A DNA stretch of 64,000 nt from CBDAKK01 sp965216965 (GCA_965216965.1 CBDCGX010000052.1:1-64000); one strand, 5' to 3'; positions 48,806 to 57,763 are shown, numbered from the stretch's first letter. The notes: generated by a model from the letters alone, not told the origin. A program made the numbers and translations.

Positions 48806-50440
48806 TTACACCTGTTGTTGAGATACTGTAAACAGTTTTGTATCTCCTATACCTTTAATATTGGCATTACCTATAACAGAAATATTAAATATACCTTGTA
48901 CTACTTGAGCAATCTTCTCACTCACCACAATTGGCGGTCGTGGTGGACGTGCAATGTCACATAATCGCGATGCTATATTTACTGCAGAACCTATGACAGT
49001 ATATTCCAATCTCTCTTTGCTTCCTATATATCCTGCAACCACATTTCCATAATGAACTCCTATCCCATTATTTATTTCTTGGTATTTCCCTTCCTTTCCT
49101 ATTTGTTCGTTCAGCATAGCTAATACTGCTCTCATTCCTAAAGCCGCCCTTACCGATTGTATACAAGAGTCTTTATCCCCAACCAAACCAAATACCGCCA
49201 TAATAGCGTCTCCAATAAATTTATCCACAAGTCCTCCTTCTTCTTGGATAACCATAACCATTTCAGAAAAATATCTATTGAGCATTGAAGTGATTTCTTG
49301 TGGAGTCATAGTGGAAGATAGTCTTGTAAACCCTCTAATATCACACATGAGTATTGCAATGTTTCTTTCTTCTCCTTCCATGAGATCAGATTTTGTATTC
49401 ATCTTATTAAATTCTCGTGTCATGCTTTTATCTGCAAAACGCCCATATGAGAGGCAAGAATATTGTCTGCCTTCTTCAGAACCTGTTGAACCCGCAACAA
49501 CCCCAAACGAAAGACAACTATAACATTCTTCATTAATGTATTGTGCTATTTCTGGTGGATTTCCTAATTTCTGAAATACTTCTTGCATTTGTTTTTTCAT
49601 CTTGTTAAGTTCTTGTATTACAGCATGAACACATGATGATATTTTCCCAAGCTCATCTAATCGCGTACTATCTATTTCTACATCAAGTTTTCCCTCTTTA
49701 AGAGCAGCAAGTGCTTTTATTATTATTCTCGCATTTTTGACAAAAGACAATCCAAACAATAATGTAATACTTAATCCTACAATTAAGAACACCACTCCCA
49801 TATACATTAATTCTTTGATAACAATGGTAGAAACCACTCCGTTATTAAGTGAAGCATGATAAACAACTAGCAGCATTGTTAATACTGAAATAGAAATAAA
49901 TATTATCGTGCTTTCTAAAAACCGTCTTGTAAGACTTCCTAAAAACACTTTCCCATCTCTACTTTTAACAGGTAGTACTTCAAGCTTATGTTCATATACT
50001 CCATATTCAAGCTGAGCTATAAGTCCGCCACCTATAATCCAATATTCTAATAGAGTTGAAAATATGTTATAAACAGAGAAATCATTTCTATACAAAGCAT
50101 ATTGTATTCCTATAGCAATTCCTCCTCCTAATATCCATGAAAATACAGATAATACATATGCTCTTCGTGCACTTGTTTTTTCTCCTTTACCAAGTAAAGG
50201 TAATAAAAAGAATAATTCTCTTATAAAGACTACTCCAATAATTGAAAATACCATATTGCGTAATTCTTCACTAAACGCAACATTCCCAATCCCTATGATT
50301 TGACTATAAATAGTTAAGAACAACGCTGTAAGCACATTAATTGCATAAATAATAATTCTTGTGTTTCCACCTACTACTGTGCGAAAAAGCTTCTTATCGC
50401 TCCACATTATTTTATCTGACACAACTACATTTTGACCCAT
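48806..50440 (-). CDS. Membrane-bound class III adenylate cyclase
   Basis: 544 residues. Six predicted membrane helices in the first 230 residues, then a HAMP linker (about 230-285), a linker with two YSCLS(F/Y)G repeats (about 307-333; Cys at 306, 309 and 329), and a class III cyclase domain: metal Asp367 (MCDIRGF) and Asp411 (DKFIGDAIMAVFG), purine-specifying Lys in DKFIGD and Thr in EYTVIGSAVNIASRL, transition-state Asn and Arg in the same block. These choices favour ATP. It makes cAMP as a second messenger. One base separates it from the upstream paralogue. Confidence 0.9.
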   Translation of the reverse strand: MGQNVVVSDKIMWSDKKLFRTVVGGNTRIIIYAINVLTALFLTIYSQIIGIGNVAFSEELRNMVFSIIGVVFIRELFFLLPLLGKGEKTSARRAYVLSVFSWILGGGIAIGIQYALYRNDFSVYNIFSTLLEYWIIGGGLIAQLEYGVYEHKLEVLPVKSRDGKVFLGSLTRRFLESTIIFISISVLTMLLVVYHASLNNGVVSTIVIKELMYMGVVFLIVGLSITLLFGLSFVKNARIIIKALAALKEGKLDVEIDSTRLDELGKISSCVHAVIQELNKMKKQMQEVFQKLGNPPEIAQYINEECYSCLSFGVVAGSTGSEEGRQYSCLSYGRFADKSMTREFNKMNTKSDLMEGEERNIAILMCDIRGFTRLSSTMTPQEITSMLNRYFSEMVMVIQEEGGLVDKFIGDAIMAVFGLVGDKDSCIQSVRAALGMRAVLAMLNEQIGKEGKYQEINNGIGVHYGNVVAGYIGSKERLEYTVIGSAVNIASRLCDIARPPRPPIVVSEKIAQVVQGIFNISVIGNANIKGIGDTKLFTVSQQQV

Positions 50441-50441
50441 A

Positions 50442-51338
50442 TTATCCCCTCCCCTTCTCTAGTCTTTGAAATGCTGCTTGTATTTGTTGTTTAATCCCAT
50501 TAAATTTTTGTGCTACTTCGCCAATACATGCAGATATTTCTCCAAATTCATCTAATCGCGTGCTGTCTACTCTTACATCAAGATCACCTTCTTTAAGAGC
50601 AGTAAGCCCTTTTATTATTTTTTTCACATCTTTTATAAAAGAAAATCCAAATAATAATGAAATACCTAAACCTACAACTAAAAACGCTATCCCCATATAT
50701 ACTAATTCTTTAATAACCGCTATAGGAATTACTCCATTGTTAAATAAATCATAGTGAATAACAACAAGCATCACCGTTGCTATGGGTATAAGAATAAACA
50801 GCAGCGTACTTTCTAGGAATCGTCTTGCAAAGCTTTCCAAAAACATTCTTTCACTCGTGTCTTTAATGTGTAGCATATTAAGCTTGCGCTCATAGACCCC
50901 ATATTCAAGCCGAGCTACAAAGCCACCACCTACAATACAATACCCTAAAAAAACTTTAAATACATTGTATGTAAGAAAATCATTTCCATAAAAATAGTAA
51001 TGCACTCCCACTGAAACTCCCCCTCCTAGAACCCATGAAAATATAGATATTATATATGCTCTTCGTGCACTTGTTTTACCCTTCTTACCAGAAGAGAAAA
51101 ATAAAAACAATATTTCCCTTATAAGAATCATTCCAATAATTGAAAATATCATATTTCGTAATTCTTCATTAAATACAAAACCTTCAAATCCTGTTGTTCG
51201 ACTATAAATGGTTAAAAATAATGCCGCCAATATATTAATTGCGTAAATGATAATTCTTGCTTTTCCACCCACTACTGTACAGAATTTTTTTTTGTTATTC
51301 CACATAGTTTTACCTGATAAAACTGTATTTTGATCCAT
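50442..51338 (-). CDS. Cyclase paralogue lacking the catalytic domain
   Basis: 298 residues, colinear and very similar to residues 1-290 of the adjacent cyclase (shared GGxxRIIIYAINxLxALFLTIYS, KTSARRAY, RRFLEST, STRLDE). It keeps the six helices and HAMP but stops (RLEKGRG) just before the Cys-rich linker and catalytic domain. The stop is 1 base before the next ATG, so this looks like a tandem duplicate with a truncated end rather than a frameshift of one gene. It could pair with the full cyclase as a regulatory dimer. Confidence 0.85.
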   Translation of the reverse strand: MDQNTVLSGKTMWNNKKKFCTVVGGKARIIIYAINILAALFLTIYSRTTGFEGFVFNEELRNMIFSIIGMILIREILFLFFSSGKKGKTSARRAYIISIFSWVLGGGVSVGVHYYFYGNDFLTYNVFKVFLGYCIVGGGFVARLEYGVYERKLNMLHIKDTSERMFLESFARRFLESTLLFILIPIATVMLVVIHYDLFNNGVIPIAVIKELVYMGIAFLVVGLGISLLFGFSFIKDVKKIIKGLTALKEGDLDVRVDSTRLDEFGEISACIGEVAQKFNGIKQQIQAAFQRLEKGRG

Positions 51339-51427
51339 GTTGTCTCCTTAGTTCTTAGTTCTTATTAAAGCTAATACAATATAATAGTTTAAGTATATCA
51401 AAATACTCTTTAAAAGATATTCTAATA

Positions 51428-52708
51428 TTACGGCGTAATTCTCATCCTATCTCGTGGAAACATTGACGCTAGCTTTACATTATCGCACCCAAGTATTTTT
51501 TGAGTAAGTCGTTCAAGACCTATTGCCCATCCTCCATGAGGAGGACATCCATACTTAAATATAGAAAAATAGTCTTGCATCTTTTTAGAATCTAATAGAA
51601 ATCTTTTTGCATTCTCACACAACATTTTATAATCATGTATGCGCAAACCTCCTGTAGATATTTCCACACCACCAAAAATCAAGTCAAAGCCCTTGGTTTT
51701 TTGTCCATTAGGCATGGTATAAAATGGTCGCTTCCTACGTGGAAATTCTAATACAAAAACAGCTGGTACATTATAATTTTCTTCTGCCCACACACACAGT
51801 TCTCTTTCTGCGTTAGGATCTATATCAAGTACTCGCACCTTACTTCTTTCTGATACTATTTTTTTTGCTTCATCATAAGATACGCGTGGTATTTTCTCTA
51901 GGGCATTGGGAAATGGTATCTGTGCTTTCCACAAAGCAATTTGTTCCTGACAATTACTATTAAGATGTTCGCTTGTTTCCTGTAAAAACTCTTGTTGGAT
52001 ATCCATAAGATCATGTTCATTTTCTATAAATGCCATTTCAATATCCAAAGAAACATATTCATTTATATGGCGATTTGTTTCGTGCTTTTCGGCTCTATAT
52101 ACATGGCCAACTTCAAACACCCTTTCTAGTCCCGACGCTATTCCTGCCTGTTTATAGAATTGAGGAGATTGTGCCAAATACACCTTAGTGTTAAAGTATG
52201 ACACCTCAAAAAGCCCTGTTCCACCCTCTGTACCACTTCCTATAAGCTTACTTGTTTTTATTTCTGTAAAATCTCTCGCTCTAAGATAAGAGGAAAAACA
52301 TCGTAATATTTCTGATTGTACCTCAAAAAGCGCTCTCATTTTTGGAATTCGTAATGAAAGCAATCGTTGTTCTAAAAGCGTTTCTATGCCAATACTATTC
52401 ATAGGTGCGTTTATAGAAAGCGGAAGGTCTTCTTGTGGTTCAGAAATGGTTTTTATAGTTTCTTTTTGGAGTTCTGCCCCGTAAGGAGCTTTCTCGCTTT
52501 TTACCACCATGCCAGATACTTCTATTATGCTTTCACCTTTAATTGCAATTTTTCCATTAGGAAATACTATTTGAGCAATGCCAGATCTATCTCTAAGTAA
52601 AACAAAAGAAACCCCGCCCAATTCCCTTATACGATGCACCCATCCACAAAGAGTAATAGATTGCCCCATATATTCTAAAATATTCTTAGCTAAAATTCTT
52701 TTCTTCAT
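51428..52708 (-). CDS. aspS: Aspartyl-tRNA synthetase, archaeal/eukaryal type
   Basis: 426 residues, about 150 shorter than the bacterial AspRS of around 590 and without its GAD insertion. OB-fold anticodon-binding domain (VHRIRELGGVSFVLLRDRSG), class II core with motif 2 VFEVGHVYRAEKHETNRHINEY, LIGSGTEGGTGLFEV, AQSPQFYKQ and motif 3 GGWAIGLERL, all archaeal-type marks. Such enzymes in bacteria may also charge tRNA-Asn when GatCAB corrects; no gatCAB or asnS is in the window to settle it. Divergent from aroDE with 46 bp between. Confidence 0.88.
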   Translation of the reverse strand: MKKRILAKNILEYMGQSITLCGWVHRIRELGGVSFVLLRDRSGIAQIVFPNGKIAIKGESIIEVSGMVVKSEKAPYGAELQKETIKTISEPQEDLPLSINAPMNSIGIETLLEQRLLSLRIPKMRALFEVQSEILRCFSSYLRARDFTEIKTSKLIGSGTEGGTGLFEVSYFNTKVYLAQSPQFYKQAGIASGLERVFEVGHVYRAEKHETNRHINEYVSLDIEMAFIENEHDLMDIQQEFLQETSEHLNSNCQEQIALWKAQIPFPNALEKIPRVSYDEAKKIVSERSKVRVLDIDPNAERELCVWAEENYNVPAVFVLEFPRRKRPFYTMPNGQKTKGFDLIFGGVEISTGGLRIHDYKMLCENAKRFLLDSKKMQDYFSIFKYGCPPHGGWAIGLERLTQKILGCDNVKLASMFPRDRMRITP

Positions 52709-52754
52709 ATCTGATTTATATTGTATAATATATGGTATATTTTCAATACAACAT

Positions 52755-54281
52755 ATGATATGTCTTTGTCTTACGAGTTCTTCTCTCTCAAAAAATTATA
52801 AAACCATCTTACAATATAAAAAACATATAGACTGTGTAGAACTTCGCATTGATTTACTTTCTGCTTCTGAACAAAAGATCGACACTATTTGCAAATGGGT
52901 TTCATCTCACATTACAATTCCTATTATTGCAACTATAAGAAAACCATACGATGGAGGAGCATGGTCTCAAAGCGAAGCAATCCGACAAAAACTCCTTAGT
53001 GATATTATTACAAGCTCCTTGTTTTCTTATGTAGATGTTGAAGGAAATCTTCCCTCGTTAATAAAAAAATTATACTCTCTCTCAACAAAGGGAAGCTCTC
53101 CCCCAAAAACAAAGATCATAATATCCCGCCATTGGTTCACTCCCATAAAAAACACCACATGGCTACAAACTGTACATAAGTATGCAAAACTATACCCACA
53201 TGCCATTATTAAAATTGCCTTAATGTGCAAAAGTACAACTCATATGTGTAATGCTTTAGAAGCATGTAATTCTTTATTAAAAGAAAAAAAAATCCATCCA
53301 CACATAAAAACTCGTTTTGTCTTTGTGGCAATGGGAGAATATGGTAGACCACTTCGAATACTCGCAAAAAGAACTGGAACATTATGGACATATGCGTCAG
53401 ATGAGCAAAGCCCTTTACTCGCCTTGGGTCATTTTGATCCTAAAACACTACATATTCTTTACAGATATAAAGAAATAACACAGAAAACACTTATCTTTGC
53501 TATTGTAGGAAACCCCGTATCTCATTCTCAATCTCCACTATTTCACAATAAAGAGTTTATTAAAAAAAAGCAGAATGCTATATATATTCCCTTGCCTATT
53601 GATAAGTGTTCTGAACTACTACGAGCAATACGCCTACTCTCATTGCGTGGAATATCAGTCACCATCCCACACAAAAAATCTGTTATTCCATTTCTTCATT
53701 GGAAAGATAAAAATGTGCTTACATGTGCATCATGTAACACCATTATACACTACCGTAAAAAACTCTATGGATATAATACTGATATAAAAGGATTTCTAAC
53801 TCCTCTTAAAAAACGAATACAAAAAAATAGGCTAAAAGGAATAAAATGTACTATTATTGGATGTGGTGGTACTGCACAAGCGATTTCTCATGCTCTATTA
53901 CAAGAAGGAATACACTTACTCATTACAAATAGGACTCTTGCTAAAGCAGAAAAATTAGTAGCTACCTTAAAACTTCTTTATAAAGACAGAAAAATTTCTT
54001 CTGCTTCATTATATGATTACAGTGCTATACAAAAATATGATACTATTCTCATACAAACAAGTAGCGTAGGCATGAACAATGCCACCTCTTCTCCCCTTCC
54101 CTCTTATCCATTTTGTGGGAAAGAGCTTGTATATGATGTTATATATACTCCACCTATTACAAGATTTCTAAGCGATGCACAAAACGCGGGGTGCACAATA
54201 ATATCTGGAAAAGAAATGTTTAAAGAGCAAGCAAAATATCAATCCCAACTATTTTTCCAAAGCATTCACAAAACCAATTAG
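52755..54281 (+). CDS. aroDE: Bifunctional 3-dehydroquinate dehydratase/shikimate dehydrogenase
   Basis: 508 residues from ATG 52755; the frame opens earlier but only inside the divergent aspS. First half is type I dehydroquinase with His126 (IIISRHW) and Schiff-base Lys153 (IIKIALM). The second half from about 243 is shikimate dehydrogenase: IVGNPVSHSQSPLFHN, catalytic Lys306 (VTIPHKKSV), Asp342 (YNTDIKGF), NADP loop GCGGTAQAI and NRTLAKAE. Joins steps 3 and 4 of the shikimate pathway, as in plants and chlamydiae. AroE's C-terminal end is complete (KEMFKEQAKYQ). Convergent with leuB. Confidence 0.92.
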   Translation: MICLCLTSSSLSKNYKTILQYKKHIDCVELRIDLLSASEQKIDTICKWVSSHITIPIIATIRKPYDGGAWSQSEAIRQKLLSDIITSSLFSYVDVEGNLPSLIKKLYSLSTKGSSPPKTKIIISRHWFTPIKNTTWLQTVHKYAKLYPHAIIKIALMCKSTTHMCNALEACNSLLKEKKIHPHIKTRFVFVAMGEYGRPLRILAKRTGTLWTYASDEQSPLLALGHFDPKTLHILYRYKEITQKTLIFAIVGNPVSHSQSPLFHNKEFIKKKQNAIYIPLPIDKCSELLRAIRLLSLRGISVTIPHKKSVIPFLHWKDKNVLTCASCNTIIHYRKKLYGYNTDIKGFLTPLKKRIQKNRLKGIKCTIIGCGGTAQAISHALLQEGIHLLITNRTLAKAEKLVATLKLLYKDRKISSASLYDYSAIQKYDTILIQTSSVGMNNATSSPLPSYPFCGKELVYDVIYTPPITRFLSDAQNAGCTIISGKEMFKEQAKYQSQLFFQSIHKTN

Positions 54282-54288
54282 CAATATA

Positions 54289-55386
54289 TTAACTTTTCTC
54301 TTTAAGTATAGAAAGTATCTCGTCTCCCATAGCTTCTGTTCCAATTTCTGTACATCCGCGTGACATAATATCTTTTGTCCGAAATCCTTTCTTAAGCACC
54401 ATATCTACCGATGTAAAAATATCTTTATATGCTTCAGGAAGATTAAAACTATACTTTAACATCATGGCAACAGAAAGTATTTGTGCTATGGGATTTGCTA
54501 TTCCTTTTCCCGCTATATCTGGTGCAGATCCTCCCGCAGGTTCATACAAACCAAAACGAGGGCTATTGTCTGTAGTATGTTCTGCTTCTCCAATACTTGC
54601 ACTGGGTAACATTCCGAGTGATCCTGTAATAATAGACGCCTCATCCGAAAGTATATCCCCAAACATATTAGGGCACAACAATACATCAAACAGACTTGGA
54701 TTAGCAACAAGTTGCATGGCAGCGTTATCCACATACATTTGAGAGAATTCTATGTCAGGGTATTCTTTTGCAATATTTCCTACTATTCTCCTCCAAAACA
54801 CCATTGAATTAAGAACATTTGCCTTATCTACAGACAATACTTTCTTTGTCCGACTCCGCGCTATAGTAAAAGCAAATCTTGCGATCCGCTCTACCTCATG
54901 CGTATGATATATTAGCGTGTCAAGTGCTTTGTTTTCTTCTAAGAGTTTTGGTTGTCCAAAATATATTCCTCCAGTAAGCTCACGAACAATAAGTATGTCA
55001 AAAGAGCTAGGAATCAAGTCTCGTTTTAAAGGAGACGCATCTTTTAACGAATCAAAAATAATAGCAGGGCGTAAATTAGCAAAAAGATTGAAATGCTTCC
55101 GCAAAGGTAAAAGTGCAGCCCGTTCAGGTTGTTTCTCAGCAGGAAGACTATCCCATTTAGGACCTCCCACAGAACCAAAAAGGAGTGCATCGGCATTTTG
55201 ACAGGCATGCAATGTTTTTTGAGGAAGTGCATCTCCTACTGCGTCTAGTGCAGCACCTCCCACCAGATAAGTCTCTGTTTCTATTGAGAGATTATATCTT
55301 TTTGTAACATAATCAAGCACACGGATTGCCTCTTTCATGACCTCAGGTCCTATCCCATCTCCGGGCAATATTACTATATTATACAT
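54289..55386 (-). CDS. leuB: 3-isopropylmalate dehydrogenase
   Basis: 365 residues. Oxidative decarboxylation in leucine synthesis. Marks: LPGDGIGPEVMKEAIRVLD, GSVGGPKWD (substrate loop), NLRPA, LIVRELTGGIYFG, metal-binding DVLLCPNMFGDILSDEASIITGSLGMLPSASIG and EPAGGSAPDIAGKGIANP. The YVDNAAMQL Tyr/Asp are present. Stands alone; no leuA, C or D is in the window. Confidence 0.93.
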   Translation of the reverse strand: MYNIVILPGDGIGPEVMKEAIRVLDYVTKRYNLSIETETYLVGGAALDAVGDALPQKTLHACQNADALLFGSVGGPKWDSLPAEKQPERAALLPLRKHFNLFANLRPAIIFDSLKDASPLKRDLIPSSFDILIVRELTGGIYFGQPKLLEENKALDTLIYHTHEVERIARFAFTIARSRTKKVLSVDKANVLNSMVFWRRIVGNIAKEYPDIEFSQMYVDNAAMQLVANPSLFDVLLCPNMFGDILSDEASIITGSLGMLPSASIGEAEHTTDNSPRFGLYEPAGGSAPDIAGKGIANPIAQILSVAMMLKYSFNLPEAYKDIFTSVDMVLKKGFRTKDIMSRGCTEIGTEAMGDEILSILKEKS

Positions 55387-55511
55387 ACCATAATGATATA
55401 TTTATACAGAAAAAAAGTATACACCAAAATAGTAATGTTATATATCTATAGTTCTTACTAATTAAGATAATAAATATAACTATCTTAAAAAATAAAAAGG
55501 AGAACCTCAGT

Positions 55512-56307
55512 ATGGACGCCGCAAAATCACACAATAAAAAACTAACCATAACAATAGTACTTACGGATAATGTTTACTTTATTGTTTTTATTATTAGCTA
55601 CTTGTAATGCCATTTCTACTATCAAAAATATTGAAAACAACGGGGATGGCGATCCTCCTATTGGATCTATTGGAGTTGCAACAGCAATGATCTGTTCAAT
55701 AAATAAAATGTTAACCGCACGCCTTCTGGTTACAGAAAAGGCATGTTTTTATATCAAACGCACAAAATACATAAAACCCGTATCTTTTTGTAGGCACAAT
55801 ACTTTACAAAAGTTATGATATAATATATCATACTATGGTAGCTCCAATCTTATGCAACAAATTGGTTTTTATTTTAAAGTCTTAGAAAAATATGATGTCA
55901 TTGATATTATCCCCTGTCTAGGTTGGGAAGGCAATCCCGATAACACACAAGGCTTAATGGCATTAGAACAATTAATAGAATGTATCCAGATTATTTATAC
56001 ACGTACTGGAGTCTATCCTATGTTATACGGAAGTTATTGGATGTTGTGTCAACTAGGGAACGAACAAGGAACATCCGAACTAGCAAAATGTCCATTATGG
56101 CAAGCATTTTATTCTAATGTATTTGGTTATTTGGATGGAATTTGTAAGCAATGGAGTATATTACAATACACTGATGGTGCTTTAGGTCCAGAACCACATA
56201 GTTTTACAGGTATTGGCAAAGAAGTGGATCGTAATATTTTCAATGGCACCGAAAGTAATGTTATATCTTTTGGGAAAAATAATAATATAAAAAAGAGTGG
56301 AAAATGA
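55512..56307 (+). pseudogene. Decayed GH25 muramidase, N-terminally truncated and catalytically altered
   Basis: AGGAGA precedes ATG 55512. From there an N-terminal MDAAKSHNKKLTITIVLT, a one-base shift, then a lipobox-like FLLLATC (open to 55818) and a TGA. The same frame reopens to the GH25 end: YYGSSNLMQQIGFYFKV (read upstream of the 55852 ATG), IIPCLGWEGNPDNTQGL, TGVYPMLYGSYWMLCQ, QWSILQYTDGALGPEPHS and EVDRNIFNGT. GH25 lysozymes normally have Asp-x-Glu in the CLDWE block; here it is CLGWE, so the catalytic Asp is Gly. The first third of the fold (DVSHxQG) is not found. Overlaps the LD-carboxypeptidase start by 4 bases. Confidence 0.7.
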
Positions 56308-57290
56308 ATACTACACATTGGGATTTTTTACAAGATGGCGATACAATAGACATTATAGCACCTTCTTCACCACCAGGAGACCCCCTAAAAACAATTAAAG
56401 CTGTTCAAGATTATTTTTCAGAAAATACAAAGTTAAAATTACATATTCCTTCAGACATGATAGAACCAACTATTCCTCTTAATGAGGCTAATACTATTAA
56501 AAAACGGGTGGAATTTATCAAACAAGCTTTAGAATCAGACTCAAAAGCTATTTGGGCAATTCTTGGTGGTGGATGGGGCTGTGAACTTTTAGGCAGCTTA
56601 AAAAAAACATTAGATATTTCTAAAGCCAAGTTCAAACCTATTATAGGGTATAGTGATGTCACTGCCTTGCATGTTTTTTTTAATAATTATTGGAAACGTC
56701 CCACATTACACGGCGTGGTATTAGGTGCTAACGGTGATATCAATAGTGATACTTCTTTTAATAAAACTCATATTGAAAACATGTTGAATGTACTTTATGG
56801 AAAAGAATCCGAATTAAACTATACTTTTGAAGTCTTAAATTATAATAAAGTGCAATTTGATACAATCAATACAAGTATTGTAGGCGGTAACTCCTTAGTA
56901 ATAAACAGCTTAAATGGTGCAAGGAGCTTTAATTTTGAGACAAAAGGAAAAACTTTGTTTATAGAATCCATAGCAATTAACCCTGGAATGTTATCTAGAA
57001 TACTAAATGGCTTGTTATATAGTGACGCAGTACAAAACGCAAATGCAATTATTATAGGAAACTTTGTTGAACATGGTGGAAAACCCAACCCTGCTTTGAT
57101 AGAAGAACGCTATGAGTACTTGAGGGTTTTCTTTGCAAATAGAATAAATGTACCTGTATTATTCTCTAAAAACTTTGGACACGGACCAGTTAATTTTGCC
57201 TTTCCTTTACACACTCTTGCTACAATAAAAAACAGTGGGAATGAACAAGCATCTCTAACTATTAGTGCAAATCAGAATTGTACTAACTAA
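56304..57290 (+). CDS. LD-carboxypeptidase, peptidase family S66
   Basis: 328 residues. S66 peptidases remove the terminal D-amino acid from peptidoglycan tetrapeptides, or act as MccF-type self-immunity. Nucleophile Ser in IGYSDVTALHVFF; the glycine-rich WAILGGGWGCELL before it; a GGNSLVINSL segment in place of the usual GGNLSLL; Glu in FIESIAINPG; His in NFGHGPVN. No signal peptide, so cytoplasmic recycling is expected. The 4-base overlap with the muramidase remnant suggests one peptidoglycan unit. Confidence 0.87.
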   Translation: MNTTHWDFLQDGDTIDIIAPSSPPGDPLKTIKAVQDYFSENTKLKLHIPSDMIEPTIPLNEANTIKKRVEFIKQALESDSKAIWAILGGGWGCELLGSLKKTLDISKAKFKPIIGYSDVTALHVFFNNYWKRPTLHGVVLGANGDINSDTSFNKTHIENMLNVLYGKESELNYTFEVLNYNKVQFDTINTSIVGGNSLVINSLNGARSFNFETKGKTLFIESIAINPGMLSRILNGLLYSDAVQNANAIIIGNFVEHGGKPNPALIEERYEYLRVFFANRINVPVLFSKNFGHGPVNFAFPLHTLATIKNSGNEQASLTISANQNCTN

Positions 57291-57327
57291 TGTACTTAGT
57301 GGAACTGCTCCTTAAATATATATAAAG

Positions 57328-57342
57328 ACTCATAATATGAGT
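57328..57342. repeat. Short inverted repeat
   Basis: ACTCATA-A-TATGAGT, perfect 7-bp arms around a single A. First of three inverted repeats before the small membrane gene and pckA. Confidence 0.7.
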
Positions 57343-57370
57343 ACGCCTTTCTGATTACAGACAGAGAAAA

Positions 57371-57421
57371 GGTATTTTTTACGTAAACATGCACAATGTG
57401 CATGTTTACGTAAAAAATACC
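57371..57421. repeat. Perfect 51-bp inverted repeat
   Basis: Arms of 25 bp (57371-57395 and 57397-57421) with a single central A at 57396 and no mismatch. Each arm contains the 10-bp palindrome TTTACGTAAA (57378-57387 and 57405-57414). It lies in the 191-bp gap between the LD-carboxypeptidase gene and the small membrane gene, and is not followed by a T tract, so an ordinary terminator is unlikely. Confidence 0.9.
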
Positions 57422-57436
57422 CTACACAATTAATGT

Positions 57437-57474
57437 GTATTAGTATATAATAATACCATATTATACACTAATAC
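57437..57474. repeat. Imperfect inverted repeat just before the small membrane gene
   Basis: Arms of 16 bp (57437-57452 and 57459-57474) with one mismatch and a 6-bp loop, ending 8 nt before the ATG at 57482. Would cover the ribosome-site region of the following gene if it forms in RNA. Confidence 0.75.
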
Positions 57475-57481
57475 GTGGGAC

Positions 57482-57763
57482 ATGAAAATGGAAAATTATT
57501 ATTACAAATGGAACCACTCTCAAAATAATAAAAAACAATACAAGGTGGAAACCACAAACCATGCGGTATCTGGTCATGTTATCAGTACAGGGAAAACGAA
57601 AGACTGGCATGTAACAACACTCTTTTTATTCTTCATGTTCCCCTTACTGCTTGTTCTGTTATGGATATCAAACCGCAACAACAGCACCGCTAGCGAAAAT
57701 ATGGGTATAACCGCTATAGCAAAGACTTGTGCAACTAATCTGATAGAGGGTATATGTCAATAA
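57482..57763 (+). CDS. Small membrane protein upstream of pckA, unknown
   Basis: 93 residues: a hydrophilic N-terminal half rich in Lys, His and Asn (YKWNHSQNNKKQYKVETTNHAV), one membrane helix (TTLFLFFMFPLLLVLLWIS, about residues 45-63) and a short C-terminal tail with two Cys. Overlaps the pckA start by 10 bases. I recognise no family. It may be an expression leader or a regulator of gluconeogenic flux, but that is speculation. The ribosome site is weak. Confidence 0.55.
   Translation: MKMENYYYKWNHSQNNKKQYKVETTNHAVSGHVISTGKTKDWHVTTLFLFFMFPLLLVLLWISNRNNSTASENMGITAIAKTCATNLIEGICQ

Noticed and set aside
52578..52754. Upstream extension of aroDE
   Set aside because: It reads through the divergent aspS start on the opposite strand and has no dehydroquinase similarity.
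55570..55818. Independent small lipoprotein gene
   Set aside because: Same frame as the downstream GH25 end and interrupted by one stop; better treated as part of the decayed muramidase.
57371..57421. Rho-independent terminator
   Set aside because: No T tract follows the right arm on either strand within a few bases, and the stem is far longer than the other terminator here.
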